Shown here one piece after another: positions 36,886 through 48,938 of a DNA stretch of 64,000 nt. Under the pieces are notes generated by a model, which was not told the DNA's origin, made no database searches, and worked only from the letters and a program-made list of their open reading frames with translations. Position 1 is the stretch's first letter; each line of letters opens with the position of its first letter. Source of the DNA: Pseudoscleropodium purum (lineage: Eukaryota; Streptophyta; Bryopsida; Hypnales; Brachytheciaceae). A program made the translations under genes and the position numbers. Location: NCBI GenBank assembly GCA_963969395.1, contig OZ017803.1, positions 7,998,001 to 8,062,000 on the forward strand. The letters are read 5' to 3'.

Positions 36886-37439
36886 TTGTTTTTATAATTT
36901 TGACTTTACTTTAATATAGTCTACATATATTAATACTATAGAAATAACTTAAAATATTTAAAAAAATCTTCAGTAATCATAGGGTATTTAAGGCAAAAAT
37001 GGTAAGTCACCTTGAAGTTCTAAATTCATTCAAAAGTCTCAATATAACAAACTTATTATGGACAATTAATTTCTTTTGCCACCAAATTTGCAATATAAAT
37101 AAGTATATTATCCTATATTTATTAGTATTTTATTAATTCATTAGAAAAAAGATCTTGTCATTAGAGGGCTGCTTTATGGGAGGCATAGGTGGGGCTAATT
37201 GAAGTAATTTGTACATTATATTACAAAAAAAACTGTAGCCTTTAGAAGGCTTCTACATTTAGAATTAGAGTTGATGTCACTATTGCAAAAAATAAAACCA
37301 AAAAAAATTGAAAAATGATAGTCCTAGCTAGTCAAATTTTGACTAGTAAGGATTGCAATTTTAAAATTATTATTATTTTTTGAATTTTTTTGAAGAAAAT
37401 TCAGCAAATGATGTCAATGCTTAACTAGTTTAGCATCGG

Positions 37440-38280
37440 TCTTCAACCCTCATTTTTCTTGCAATGCTTCTAATGCATCCCTAACATTGATCTAAGCTAT
37501 TGACAGTATTTTTGTATACCAATGAGACTCTATGATTTTAATTCAATGTCCCTTCCAAGGCATCTTGCTAGCATTGGCTGAAGCTATTAACAACACTTTT
37601 TAAAAGTCAATAAGAGCCTTTGATTTAAATTCAATGTCCCTTCTAAAGCATTCCACAACAATAACCAAGGCTTTTGACAATACTTTCTATGAACCAATAA
37701 GAGCCTTTACATTCAAACTAAAGATCTCTTCTAAAGCATCCCGAACATTAACGACCTAAATATTATTGACAATAGTTTCTATAAACTAATGGCAATCTCA
37801 TTCAAATTAAAGGTTCTTTTTAAAGCATCTTCTAACATTAGCCAAAGCTTTTGACAACATATTCTATTCAACAATGAGAGCTTCTCATTCAAACTAAAGG
37901 TCTCCTCTAAGGCATCTCCAATATTGACCAAAGTGACTGAACAATACATTTTGGAAACCAATAGCAACCTCTCACTCAAACTAAGAGTCCCCTTCAAGAC
38001 ATCTTTCAGTATTAGCCAAAGCTATTGACAATACTTTTGGAGAACCAATTTGAGCCTTTGATTTAATTAAACTACATGACCTTTCCAAAACATCCCATAG
38101 TAGAAGCTAAAGCTATTGACAATATTTTCTATAAACCAATGAGGGCTTTTAATTTAAACTACAAGTCCCTACTAAAGTAACTCTACTTTAGCATTGATAA
38201 AGCTATTCATTTGACAATATTTTCTAAAAAAAATCAATAAAGGCATTTGATTTTAACTAAATGTCTCCTTCAAAGCTAGT
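37440..38280 (-). pseudogene. Nine-unit 87-bp (29-codon) tandem repeat, decayed coding array
   Basis: The repeated landmark 'attgacaatactttcta' recurs near 37,499, 37,587, 37,675, 37,766, 37,851, 37,937, 38,025, 38,116 and 38,211, i.e. every 85-95 bp. On the minus strand the longest open piece (37,997-37,779, 72 codons) shows two full 29-residue units of the type 'GDALEETFSLNEKLSLL', with CQKLWLML in the variable part. An 87-bp period that preserves codons suggests an ancestral protein repeat, now broken by indels. The family is unknown to me. The helix-like leucine spacing could form a coiled or solenoid repeat, but that is speculation. Confidence 0.55.
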
Positions 38281-38572
38281 AGTACAAATACAAGGAATTA
38301 AAAAAAATTGAAAAATCACAATCTATGATTTGAGGCAATATGACACATGATTTTTTTTAATAATATTTAAGAATTATTTATTTTATTTTACTTTTTTGCT
38401 ATATTTGTACTATTGGCTAGAGCCAAATGACTCTCTACAAAGTCCATATTTTAATCTCTAATGTTGTGGGTATATGTTAGAGTAAGCAATACCATCTAAA
38501 GTTACATATTTTAATGTAAAATTTGAATTTATTGTAATAATTTTTTTACTAAGTGTAAATTTTTTACCATAG

Positions 38573-39136
38573 TAAACCAGTCCCTTAAAGACTAAGGCAC
38601 ATTTTGGACAAAAATCATGAAAAATAATGAAAAATAATGTTTTTTCTTCAAAATTCAAATTTATAAAAATGTAGTAAACTTATTTAGAAATGTGTGGATA
38701 AAATTTCAAAAACTTGGCTCGCACAAATTGAAAGATTATAACATTTGAAGTTAGAAGAATTTTTTTTTCCAACCTTCCCAATAGGGCCAGTAGACTTTAA
38801 CTCCTCTTTAAGTGAGATTTTTACATTATAAATGGTTATTCTTTTGACATTTTCATCTTGTATCATATAAGTTACAAACCTACCAAATTTTAGAATTATT
38901 TGAAGAGTTTTGCACATTTTACCTAAAGTTCCCTTAGCTACCTCAAAAGTTTAGGATAGCATAACTTTTGATTTAGGCACTTGATTGGAAAATAATTATA
39001 TTTCTACTAAGTGGATATATGTTCATACCTTGTGACAAAAACTTTAAGAACATCCGCGTTAAAAATTGACTTCATATGCACTTTACTTGAGATTGTCTAC
39101 GTATGTTCAACAATCATTAAGTCCTTTAGGAATTAA
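38573..39136. mobile_element. Candidate short TTAA-flanked element (~556 bp), decayed
   Basis: The right end is GTCCTTTAGGAA then TTAA (39,133-39,136). The left end begins after a decayed TAAA (38,573-38,576) and shows 'tcccttaaagactaagg'. The paralogous position in copy 1 of the compound repeat (about 16,570-16,590) is uninterrupted: 'actaaattaaataccactaggtcaaag'. The left boundary is weak. Confidence 0.45.
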
Positions 39137-40128
39137 ATCCCATTGGGTCAAAAGTGACAAAAAATACATTTATGTGACTATGTAATGATACTTTTACCCA
39201 TCTAAAATCTCTTTAGTATTTACTCAGTTTTTTCATACAATGGCCACAATGTATAAATGTACACTAAGGTTCATTTATAAATGAAATGTGTTTTTATGGT
39301 TTGAAGCCCATCGATGTTGAATGTTAGGCATTAGAAAAAATGTAGCCTCTATAGAGCTACCAAACTTGGATCAATCGTCTAAATAAAATGCTAATGTCTC
39401 TTGAATTTTGAAATTTGAAATATCAAAATTTGAGGTTGCATCTCATGTTAGATTTTTTTTAATTAAAAAAAAGATTATTTGAACTTTATAAGGTTTTGGT
39501 TGAGAATTTATGAGTCCTCTTAAATTCCCATAATTTTTCTAATAGATCCTATTGTAGTTGCTCAAACCAAAATTATCACCAAAATTGTGACTTGTATAAT
39601 TGTATTGTATGTCAAAAATTCCACTTTCAACCCGGCTTGCAATATCCACATTTTTCATTTATTTAATAGTAATGAATTAAGAAAATTGTAGCATAAATAA
39701 AGTGGTTCACCATAGTAATCTTTTATATCAATAGCCAAACAAGAATGATGCTTAGATTTTAATTCTATTGATTCACAAGGCTTTCAATTGACATTTTAAA
39801 TCCTATGTCAACTTGAATATCTATTGAATTTGAATAAAGTTCAATTACTTTAATTTTTTTGAATTCATTGTAAGGTCAAGGTTTAGGCATTATTATAATT
39901 ATTTTTAATTTCAAGAAATCTTTGTGTTGGAAAAAATTAAATACAAATTTCTATGTAAAATTATCTCTTATAAGTTATAAATGTTTTTTAGGTATTTAGT
40001 TTAATCATCGTTAAGGCTTCAATCCAAAACATGTGTTCCTATTGTCAAATAGTTGATTATTTTTAATTGTAGGCACAATAGGGGTACTAGTCTCTCTCAA
40101 ATCTAAAGCCATGATTTCAAATTTTCTA

Positions 40129-41425
40129 TTAATCCCTAAATATCCAAATTGCATTTCTTAGCAATATAGCAATTTTGGGCAATTCACTACAAATGGAGTT
40201 TTATTTTTTTTCTTTGGAATTTTAACACAACATGTCCCCAAAGAATAGTTCTAAGACCCATTAATTTTCAGAATTTTTGACTGCATGGTTAAAAAGTTAT
40301 AGATGATATATACTTTTTATTGCTTAGCAAACAACCTAGGCAACAAAAAAACTTCTTTAAAAATTATTTTAAATTTAAAAAAAAAATGAAATTAATTATT
40401 TAGATTTATGTTTATTTGGAAAGCTTTGAATCATTCCATTTTGATCAATGAGTCAAAAGTTATATCGAGTTTTAGTTTGTGGAAGTTTGTAGGTCATTAT
40501 TGAATCTCTACTCTAAAACAATCTTCAAAGTCTTTATATAACTCAATTTTCAATATTTTTGAAAAGAAATATAAACATTAGGTGTAGATTTTTTATTACA
40601 ACATTACTACTATTGGATTGTCATTTTTCAATTCCATAAATAAATTATTAACAATTTAGTATTTTGAATCATTCTCAACATCTTTCTATTTACTATTTTT
40701 TTCCTGTATGCTGTATAATTCCAAATGATTTGGAATTTTTCAAGCATGTAGCTAACTTGACTTGAAGAATGAATTCAAAGAATAACCACCATTTTGGACA
40801 TTTTTTGATACAAATGTATTTTAGTTGCGGGCAATTATGATATCTCTAATCTAAAACAAACTTTGAAGTCCCTCATTTAAGTCAATTTTTAATATTTTTT
40901 GCAAAAAATAAAATCATTGGATGCACATTGTTTATTAAAGGCATTATAGCCATTGAAATTGGTAGTTTTTGATTCCATAATTAAATTCTTAGTAATTTAG
41001 TATTTTCAATCATTTTCTACTTTTTTTCTATTTACTATTTTTTTTCCTATATATTGCACAATTCCAAATGTTCTAAAAAATTCTGAGCATGTATCCAACT
41101 TGCATTGAAGAGTGAATCCAAAGAGTCACCACCATTTTAGACATTTTTGCATGCAAATATGACCTTATAAAGTGTAGCTACACAATTTTTTGCAAGGCCC
41201 AAAAAAAAGATTCTTTGTCACTTCAAATGCTAATATCTTGCAATTTATACAATGGAAATTTCCGAATTTTTTTGCAAATCTTTTCAAATTAGAAAATTAC
41301 AAGTTTCTATGGTTATATATGTGTCTAAAAGTTTGTTTATTTTTCTAACATTTGGTACTTGTACTAGAAATGACAATTTTGGAGCAATTTTGGTGAAAAC
41401 ATAGTCAAAATCTTTTAAGGATTAA
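40129..41425 (+). mobile_element. TTAA-flanked element, copy 9 (1,289 bp, subfamily I with internal duplication)
   Basis: TTAA 40,129-40,132 then TCCCTAAATATCC. The right end CTTTTAAGGA precedes TTAA 41,422-41,425. It is longer than its relatives because about 340 bp are duplicated in tandem (about 40,475-40,812 and 40,813-41,163; both contain 'caattttcaatatttttgaaa'-like text and 'ttccaaatgatttggaa'). Confidence 0.75.
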
Positions 41426-44108
41426 AAAGTATGTTGTATTATCAAAATTGATTTTTATTCTCATTGAAATCTATTCTTAATTTCTTGAGATCCAAGTAAA
41501 ACTTATAAATATTTTTCAAATTACTTCATTATGAGTGAGTTATCAATGAATTTTCTTAGTGTCTATTGAAGTTTCACATATGATTTACAAGAATTTTCTT
41601 TGTTGTCTTTCATTACAAAATAAAGTAAATCAATTTGCCGATTATGCCTATAATATCTATATAGTGAATTGAAGGCATATTATTAACCCTTAATGATTAA
41701 TACATTCAAATTCCAATTAAAAAAAATCTATATTAGTTGCATATTTGAAGGCTTTCATAAAGTAATTGAGCTCTATAGGAAGTAGACTTATTTAGTTATT
41801 AGATTCAAGAAATCAATGAGTGCAAAAAGCAATTTTGTTTTATGAAATTCAGTTTTTTTAATAGAAAATAAACACAAATTTATTTTAATCTAATATTTAT
41901 ATATTATATAAATAATGTTACAAAACATAATGTGCTTAGACTATAATTTTAAATGATGTATCTTCTTGAGTTTGATTATTTTGCCTAGGGATGGTGAACT
42001 TGGCCTCGTAACATATTTTAAATCTATTGCAATGAAAATTTGAATTTTGTTTGCTCCAAAATTTAAAAAATAAATTCTTAATTGTTTTTTTGCTTGCTTT
42101 TTATGGAGTACAAAGTTGTTTTTGCTCATGATGCATGGATGTGCATTATAGTTCAAAACTTCAAAACTTCACTTTAGTTTCTTAAAATTGAACTAAGAGT
42201 GGATTATAATTTTGAGCACAAGCTATGAATATGAAGTACCAATGCTTGTAAGAAAATCCGACCTATGCTCAATTTTCACAAATCATCAACAAAAAAATTC
42301 AAGATTTTGACTCTAATATTCATCAAAATTGTATTGTGACAAAACATTTGTACATTGTATAGTTAAAATATTCAATATATATATAGAAAAATAAAAATAT
42401 TCTTTTTATAGATTTTTTAAAAATTTATTATATTTTATTATATAAAATGTAATTCAAAATCACAAAGTGTGATTGAAAATTAATGTGTATATACAAAAAT
42501 AAAATAAAATGGTTGTAATTATCAATTTTGATTTGAAATGACAAAAAAATGTTTACTTGAAATTTCAATAGTTATGTATTTTTATAAAAGTGTCACTGAA
42601 TTTCTTCTTGGTATACAAAAAGATAATACAACCTTTTGAATATTTCTAATTTCAATTTGAACTAACTAAAACAAGAGTTTTAGGATAATTTCAATGCAAA
42701 TAATGATCTAATTTTGTAGAATCTTTTCATTTCATGATTGGCTTACCACATAACCACATATTATAGTTAATTAGAAGTAAAATGGCGACACATCATAAGT
42801 TTACTTAGAATACGTAAAACTCATGTAAAAGATATACATTAGTCATACATTTATTCAAATGAATATCTATCTATTGATTCTATTCACTAATCTATCTATA
42901 TATAATTGTCAAAAATATGAATTATGAATTTAAAGAATCAATCATTAATAAGTACAAATTGTTATGAGGCATGAATTATGAACATATCTATAAAAAAACC
43001 AATTTTATTTTTTGAGGGGCCTACCTTGCAAATATCAAGAATATTTGTTTAGAATTAATATAACAATATTGACATTTCATAAACTTGAAGTCTTGATTAC
43101 TTTTACACACAATATTTAAATAACTCATTATCTGGCACATTAAAATCCTCTTTTATTACTATGACAACCTCAAAGTTTGGAGTAAGCTTAGCACTTCATG
43201 GGACATCTTCATGGTATGGTGCATTAGTTTTTAACTTTTTATATCACAATGCATTGCTTTTAATTTATTTTTGTATTTTCAAATTTTCAAAAAGCAACTG
43301 TCGCCTATTGTGGTTTACTATTTTTTCAAAAAACCCTTTATATAGATAGGACATTGTACCAATTATTTGAGATTATTTGGGAAATTTGAAAAAAAATTAA
43401 TAGTTTTAATGAAATTTTAGTAATTGTGATAAACATTATATGACAAAAGTCTCAAGCCTCCTTGAAGCCATTTGACTTTTGGCAGATGTGGAAAAACAAC
43501 AAAATTTTATATTTTCAAATTTTTTCAATAAAGATGAAACAATAAAAAAAATTTAATTAGAAATCCAACAAGGCATACACTTTGACTTATGTTGGTAGTT
43601 TTGCAATGGATGAGTGGGACAATTTTGGCCAGTAGTTTTAATATTTGCACAATTATATGCAGTGAAATGACCATTTTGGCCTAAATTTTTTTTAATGCTT
43701 CAACACATTCCAAAATTTTAAAAAAGACAAAGAAAAGAAGGTCATGAATGGAAAAAATTTCCTCTTAATTTTTTTAGATAGTCAAATATATGAAATAAAA
43801 TCATTAAATATTTTTAATTTGAATACTTGATTTTTTTACATTAATAATGTTAATTTATTTCATTATATTTCTAAATTAATAGATTTTTGGATGATTTTGT
43901 TTTTGGGATGTGGTTTAGAATTCAAGTCCTTATGTTGGATTTGAAATGAGAATTTGAATGAAGAAATATATTTAGGAATTTTTTAACTTCAAAATATTGT
44001 CCTTGTTTGGTTGAAGTATTATTAAATGAGAAGTTTCAAAATTCTACACTTTAGATATCATTCATTTCTTTTAGCAAAATTTAAAATTCAATCTTTTATT
44101 ATTTATAA
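41426..44108. other. AT-rich intergenic DNA, no gene seen
   Basis: Chance frames only (62-71 codons). (TA)-rich tracts occur near 42,375-42,440. No terminus or coding signal. Confidence 0.4.
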
Positions 44109-45028
44109 TTAACTCCTAAAGTCCGAAGACCATTTTTTTGCCCAAAACCACTCAAAACTATCATTTTTGTTGCATTCACCCAAGAAAACAAAAAAAACAC
44201 TTTTTCAAAATCTAACCATAAGATCTTGTATTTCACTTGTCTTAGCTCATGTAGTAAAAACTAATGAAGTTTGACTATATAGATTGGAAGATATTAGCAC
44301 TCAAAGTTGAAAAAAAAAATTTTTTTGAACACTGGCTTGTAATTTTAGATGACTTTGACCGCCATTTGTGGAATTTTTTTGCACTAAAAATTTTGAATTA
44401 AATTTTTTTTATGTTGAAAAATTGAGTTGAAATTCAAAAAACAAATTCAAAAAACACACACTTAATTTTCATTCTTTAAAAAATTATTAAGTAGAAGTAG
44501 GTATAAGATTGAATAAAAAACTAAATTGTTGATAGTTCCAAGATGGGATTGAAAAACAATAATTCCAAAGGTAAGATTGTTTTACCAAGCAAATACAACA
44601 TTCTCAAAAAAAATTGTGAAAAATTGTGAAAATAGCATTCAGAAATGAATTCAAAAAAGTTATTTTTTCAAAAAGATGCTTAAATTGCCCAAAAAACAAG
44701 ATTGTCCTTAACTTTCTCATTACTAGTTCAAATAGAATGAACCAAAGCTTCATATGTAGACAAAAATACAAAATTTGAGGGAAAAAAATTAAAATTTATT
44801 TTGATTTTTTGCAAATTTTTTGTGTTGTTCGCCGAGTTCAATTCATAGCTTTTTGTACTATAACTTTTGCTCCCATGCACCAATTGAAAAAAATATATTT
44901 TTGGAAAGCTAATGTGTTTTTCTATCTTCATAGAAAAATTCGGAAAATTACAACAATTATTGAGACCATAGGAACCTGCCCAAAATCCTTTTTGTCCCTT
45001 GAGGGGAAAATGGGACTTTAGAGGTTAA
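44109..45028 (-). mobile_element. TTAA-flanked element, copy 10 (912 bp, subfamily II)
   Basis: TTAA 44,109-44,112 then CTCCTAAAGTCC. The right end GACTTTAGAGG precedes TTAA 45,025-45,028. The interior is the reverse of copies 3 and 6. This is one of the best-preserved subfamily II copies. Confidence 0.85.
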
Positions 45029-45380
45029 GTCTAAAACTTAGTCTTTTGAATATTGTAATAATGCAATGATAAAAAATTCTTAAAGGGTTTGAAAATCAAA
45101 ATTTTATCAAAATTGCAAATAGTGCACTTTGAATGCTCAAGAGTATACTCTAGCATGAAACTGGTACTTTGACATTTCTATTATGAAAAGAAAAAACTTT
45201 TAGAATTACTTCTTTTGCATATTTATCTAATTTATAAGATCTTACAATAAACCAATGTAAGAACGTAGAGGAAGAAGTTTCAAAACTTTAACCATATAGA
45301 TTGTAAGATATATGTGTATAAAGTAAAGAAAGTGAGTTTTTAAATACATTCTTTAAATAGGTTGTTTGACTTTAAGTCTT

Positions 45381-45590
45381 TTAACTTCTAAATGCTTAAA
45401 TTGTATTTTTTGGCAATAGAGAAATTTTGGACAACTCATTAATAATTAAATTTTTATGTTTTTCCTTTGAAATTTTGCACAACATGTATCCAAGGAATAG
45501 CTTTAGGGCCCAACAATTAAATTTTTTTTTGACTACATAGTTAAAAAATTATTGTATGATATGTTATTTTCAATGCTCGGTGGGTAGTGT
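45381..45590 (+). mobile_element. TTAA-flanked element, copy 11 (truncated, subfamily I left end)
   Basis: TTAA 45,381-45,384 then CTTCTAAATGC, collinear with the first ~200 bp of copy 9. It breaks off where the GC-richer sequence begins. Confidence 0.6.
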
Positions 45591-45825
45591 AGAAATTAAA
45601 ATTCAACAAACAAAACAACTCTGCATTTTTGCCGGCTCTCTTCATTGCTTGCATGAACTTCAGGTCTGCAATGACCCTTGCTCAGCTGACGTTAACATCG
45701 CAATCACACAAAATTGTCTCTAGCCTTGAAACACTTTGAAATCTATCCTCATCGTTACGACTATGGCCTCCGCTTTCTTGCTTTCCTGTACATAATACAA
45801 GCCAATGCCGAATTGCAAGGTAGGG

Positions 45826-46132
45826 TTAGTACTAATAACAGCTGCTACTTGTCTATGGATAGATTTATATATGTGACAATTCAACAAATAAATAATAGAA
45901 ACAAGCCCGGGAAGGAATAAGCCTGTATGAAACGATTATAGACTTGGTACGGTGACAAAGGATCATGAATAAGTCTTGTTCAAGCTAGTTAGGGAAGAGA
46001 GCGTGCGTTAGAAAGCTGTAGGCAAATACAGGGGCAAGGGTCTTGGCCAGGGTGTGGGAGCTATGAAGTGCGTATGGGTAGGCACAAAAAAAAGTCATTA
46101 GAAGGGCCTTTGCTCAAGCACATGAATTGAGT
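45826..46132 (+). repeat. ~310-bp direct repeat, left copy
   Basis: Matches 47,168-47,480: 'gtgacaattcaacaaataaataatagaaacaagcccgg', 'aatacaggggcaaggg' and 'cacaaaaaaaagnca' occur in the same order. The two copies lie about 1.34 kb apart. Clear LTR ends were not found. Confidence 0.8.
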
Positions 46133-46158
46133 GCACTATACTTCTTTTATTTATTCTA

Positions 46159-46397
46159 TTAAACCCTAAGTAATTAGCACTAAAATCCAAACCCTTTTCA
46201 ATTCATTCCAATCAAAATATTGTTTTAAGAAAATTCACATAATTGATTGTACCAATTAGTAGTAGAGACAAGCATGAAACTATACAAAAATCGACACATC
46301 TTTTGATTGTAAAGGTAAAAAGATTATAATTAGAAAATTAAAAAATCTTTCCTTTTTAACAAACCATATTTGAGTTGCTGAGGCATTGAGGGATTAA
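46159..46397. mobile_element. Short TTAA-flanked element (231 bp), copy 2
   Basis: TTAA 46,159-46,162 then ACCCTAAGTAATTAG. The right end GCATTGAGGGA precedes TTAA 46,394-46,397. The interior is similar to 23,595-23,835. Confidence 0.55.
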
Positions 46398-46775
46398 TGT
46401 ATGTGATACTAATCATTTTAACAAAGTCATCCTAATTTGAAATTAGTGTAATCTTCTATATTACTACATAACACTTATCTTCAACAAAAAATAAAATTTT
46501 ACAATGACACTAGCTAGATACCTTGAAATGAGTACGTTACACACTAATTGGTCAATTCAAATTAAATTAAAGTAAAGCCACCTGTTACCAACTACCACCC
46601 CATCGCCCATCAACAATCAATAGGTGTCTCAACTTCAAGAGAGGTTATGATTAATTTTCAACCATCAACTCTTGGTTTTCTACCATCATTCACCTATTCT
46701 TATCATGATACATGCATGTACTTGATTTAGAGTGCCAAAGTGAACTACAAGTAAGGTAGAAGCACTTGAATTGCA

Positions 46776-46806
46776 GGGTAGGGTCAGGGGTAGGGTCAGG
46801 GGTAGA
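46776..46806. repeat. Short tandem repeat of 'gggtagggtcag' type
   Basis: The unit 'agggtcaggggt' occurs two to three times in a row inside the GC-richer patch. Confidence 0.7.
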
Positions 46807-47167
46807 CTGTAGAACCGGCAACCTCGCCCATGGCGCCGGAGGACTGGCCGGGTGACCCTGTGCCCCCGAGATGAAATTAATTCGTTCAGATGAAGCACCT
46901 AAACCCTATGGAGCAAAGCGAGTAGGATTTAGGCCTGGAGCGTAGCACTGTTAGGTGTGGAGCTACAGTAGTTTGGTGCGTAGCATCGGATAGGGTTTAC
47001 AAATGGGTTTAGGGGTTGATAAATTTTTTGGGTGTTTTATATTATATTTTTGTAAATTTTGATTATTGAACAGGGACGGATGTAAACCACAACCTGGATG
47101 GAGAGGTTGGGCAAGGAGATTCTCACCTAGCCATTCTTCCGGTGATGGCAAGTGAGGTTGCCACTTC

Positions 47168-47480
47168 TACTAATAATAGCTACTACTTGTTTGTGCATAG
47201 ATTTATGCATGTGACAACAACTTTATGCATGTGACAATTCAACAAATAAATAATAGAAACAAGCCCGGAAAGGAATAAGCATGTATGAGATGATTATAGA
47301 GTTGGTACACTAAACAAGGGATCACGAATAAATCTTGTTCAAGCCATATAGGGACAAAGAGTGCATGTTAGATAGCTATGGGAAAATACAGGGGCAAGGG
47401 GCTTGGCTAGGATGTGGGAGCTATAAAGTACGTAGGTGCCAACACAAAAAAAAGCCACAAGAAGGGCCCTCGCCCAAGCA
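47168..47480 (+). repeat. ~310-bp direct repeat, right copy
   Basis: Counterpart of 45,826-46,132. It has an extra internal duplication of 'tttatgcatgtgacaa' at 47,203-47,238. Confidence 0.8.
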
Positions 47481-48060
47481 CATGACCTGAGAAGATCCAA
47501 GGTGAGTGCATAGATAGAAGGAGTAGCAAGGGCTGGGGGTTGGAAGGATTACTGGTGTGGACATGGGCAAATGTCGAGGCGAGGTCTCAGAGGTTGCGTA
47601 GCTACTGCCAACGTGAACCCTGCTGGACGGTGCACATGCCACCTCCTTCTATGCTTAAATACTGCCAACAAGAAGTCAAAACCATTCGAATGCTAAAGCA
47701 AATAAAATTGTTCTTACAAGACCAGACAAAGAACTGTAGCTCTATTTTCACTAAATGTAAGTTAGGTATACAAAGTCTGTGCACTTAACAACCACTACAA
47801 AAACATACATCAATCGCAATTTGCAACTTATCCCACAAGCAAAGAAGAAGATCGGTAGGCAACTACGACGACCCACAAATTGACGAACAGAGTGAAGTGC
47901 ATCCACTGCGGCACTAGGCTGGTTGTGAGCAGACAGAAAAGCATACAAGCAGCTTGCATGAAGAAGCTTAGATCGACTATGCAATTACTAAACATAGTGA
48001 CCCAAGTATGGAGAAAGAAATGAAGCAAGCGAACACTATGGCATCAAATTGAAGCTTGAA

Positions 48061-48938
48061 TTGATCCACAGGCTTACAATCTTTGTGGAAAGTTTTGAAT
48101 TCGGATAGTGACAAATGTTCATTAAGATTAAATTTTTTTAGGAGCTTGTTCAACTTACTTACAATAATACTATTCTATTTCTTTTCAATCTTGATACTTT
48201 AGTTATAAATAAGGTGTTTGATTGCCAGGAAAGCTCTTGAGTTAACTTGAATGTTTAATTGTAAACTTGGATTTAGCACATTATGTGACTAAGTGAATGT
48301 TGTTAGATAGTTGATTAGGATTGTAGTTTATTGTGCACAATCTGTTCAATATGGCAAGGCTACCATGGCGTGTGTGAGAGGCTTAATGGTCCGCCATTGC
48401 CTGACTTTGACGGAGATAGGCAAAAGGAATTTAGGCAGGTCACAATGGAAACTAACCTTGTTGTCTACCAATTAGGATGATTGACATAGGCAAGGATAGA
48501 GGCTAAAATTGTCACTATTCCCAATAGATGTGAATCTACTCCACTTGAAGAATTAGTAGGTGCATATTGATTCAGGAGATTTGTATTTAGTGTGAGCATC
48601 TAACTAAGTGGCGCTTTTAAGCACGTTGTTCCTTAAGGTGTCCTACTTTATACTACTTTAGTAAAACAAAACTAATAGGGTTTCAAATAATCTTTCTTTC
48701 TCAATTACCATGAAATAAATGAATAAGAAGAAATTCAAAAATCTTTCTTGAAGTCACCATTGTTAACTTGTTATGGCTCCTTCTGAGCATTTCCTTTGAT
48801 GCATCCATCCTTGTGGGGCCAACTTAAAGACATATATGTCAATCATTGGACATTCTTTTAGTTGATCAAACCTTTCGTTAAATGTTTTCAATGACATTCA
48901 AAACCATTTAGTCTTCAATTGAAAACTCATTCAAATAG
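48061..48938. other. Intergenic DNA, no gene seen
   Basis: Moderately complex sequence to about 48,640. The frames are short and interrupted. Confidence 0.4.

Larger units (their letters stand above)
36890..39890. repeat. Old compound repeat, copy 2
   Basis: Collinear with 13,390-17,800: shared start ('ggcaaaaatggtaagtcacc'), the 87-bp tandem array, then 'caataccatctaaagttacat', then 'gtgacttgtataattgtattgtatgtcaaaaa'. It lacks the 910-bp insertion present in copy 1 but has its own candidate insertion at 38,577-39,132. Confidence 0.6.
45591..48060. other. GC-richer patch with direct repeats, no gene recognised
   Basis: Composition changes sharply here. Several frames of 60-82 codons exist on both strands, but none shows a known domain or consistent splice sites. 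The patch holds the ~310-bp direct repeats described separately and may be a decayed gene or element. Confidence 0.4.

Noticed and set aside
2233..45028. Reading the TTAA elements as mariner/Stowaway (TA) or Harbinger (TTA/TAA) MITEs
   Set aside because: Not fully excluded because TTAA is palindromic, but all four bases are conserved on nearly every flank and the four empty sites each hold a complete TTAA. TTAA is therefore the simplest target.
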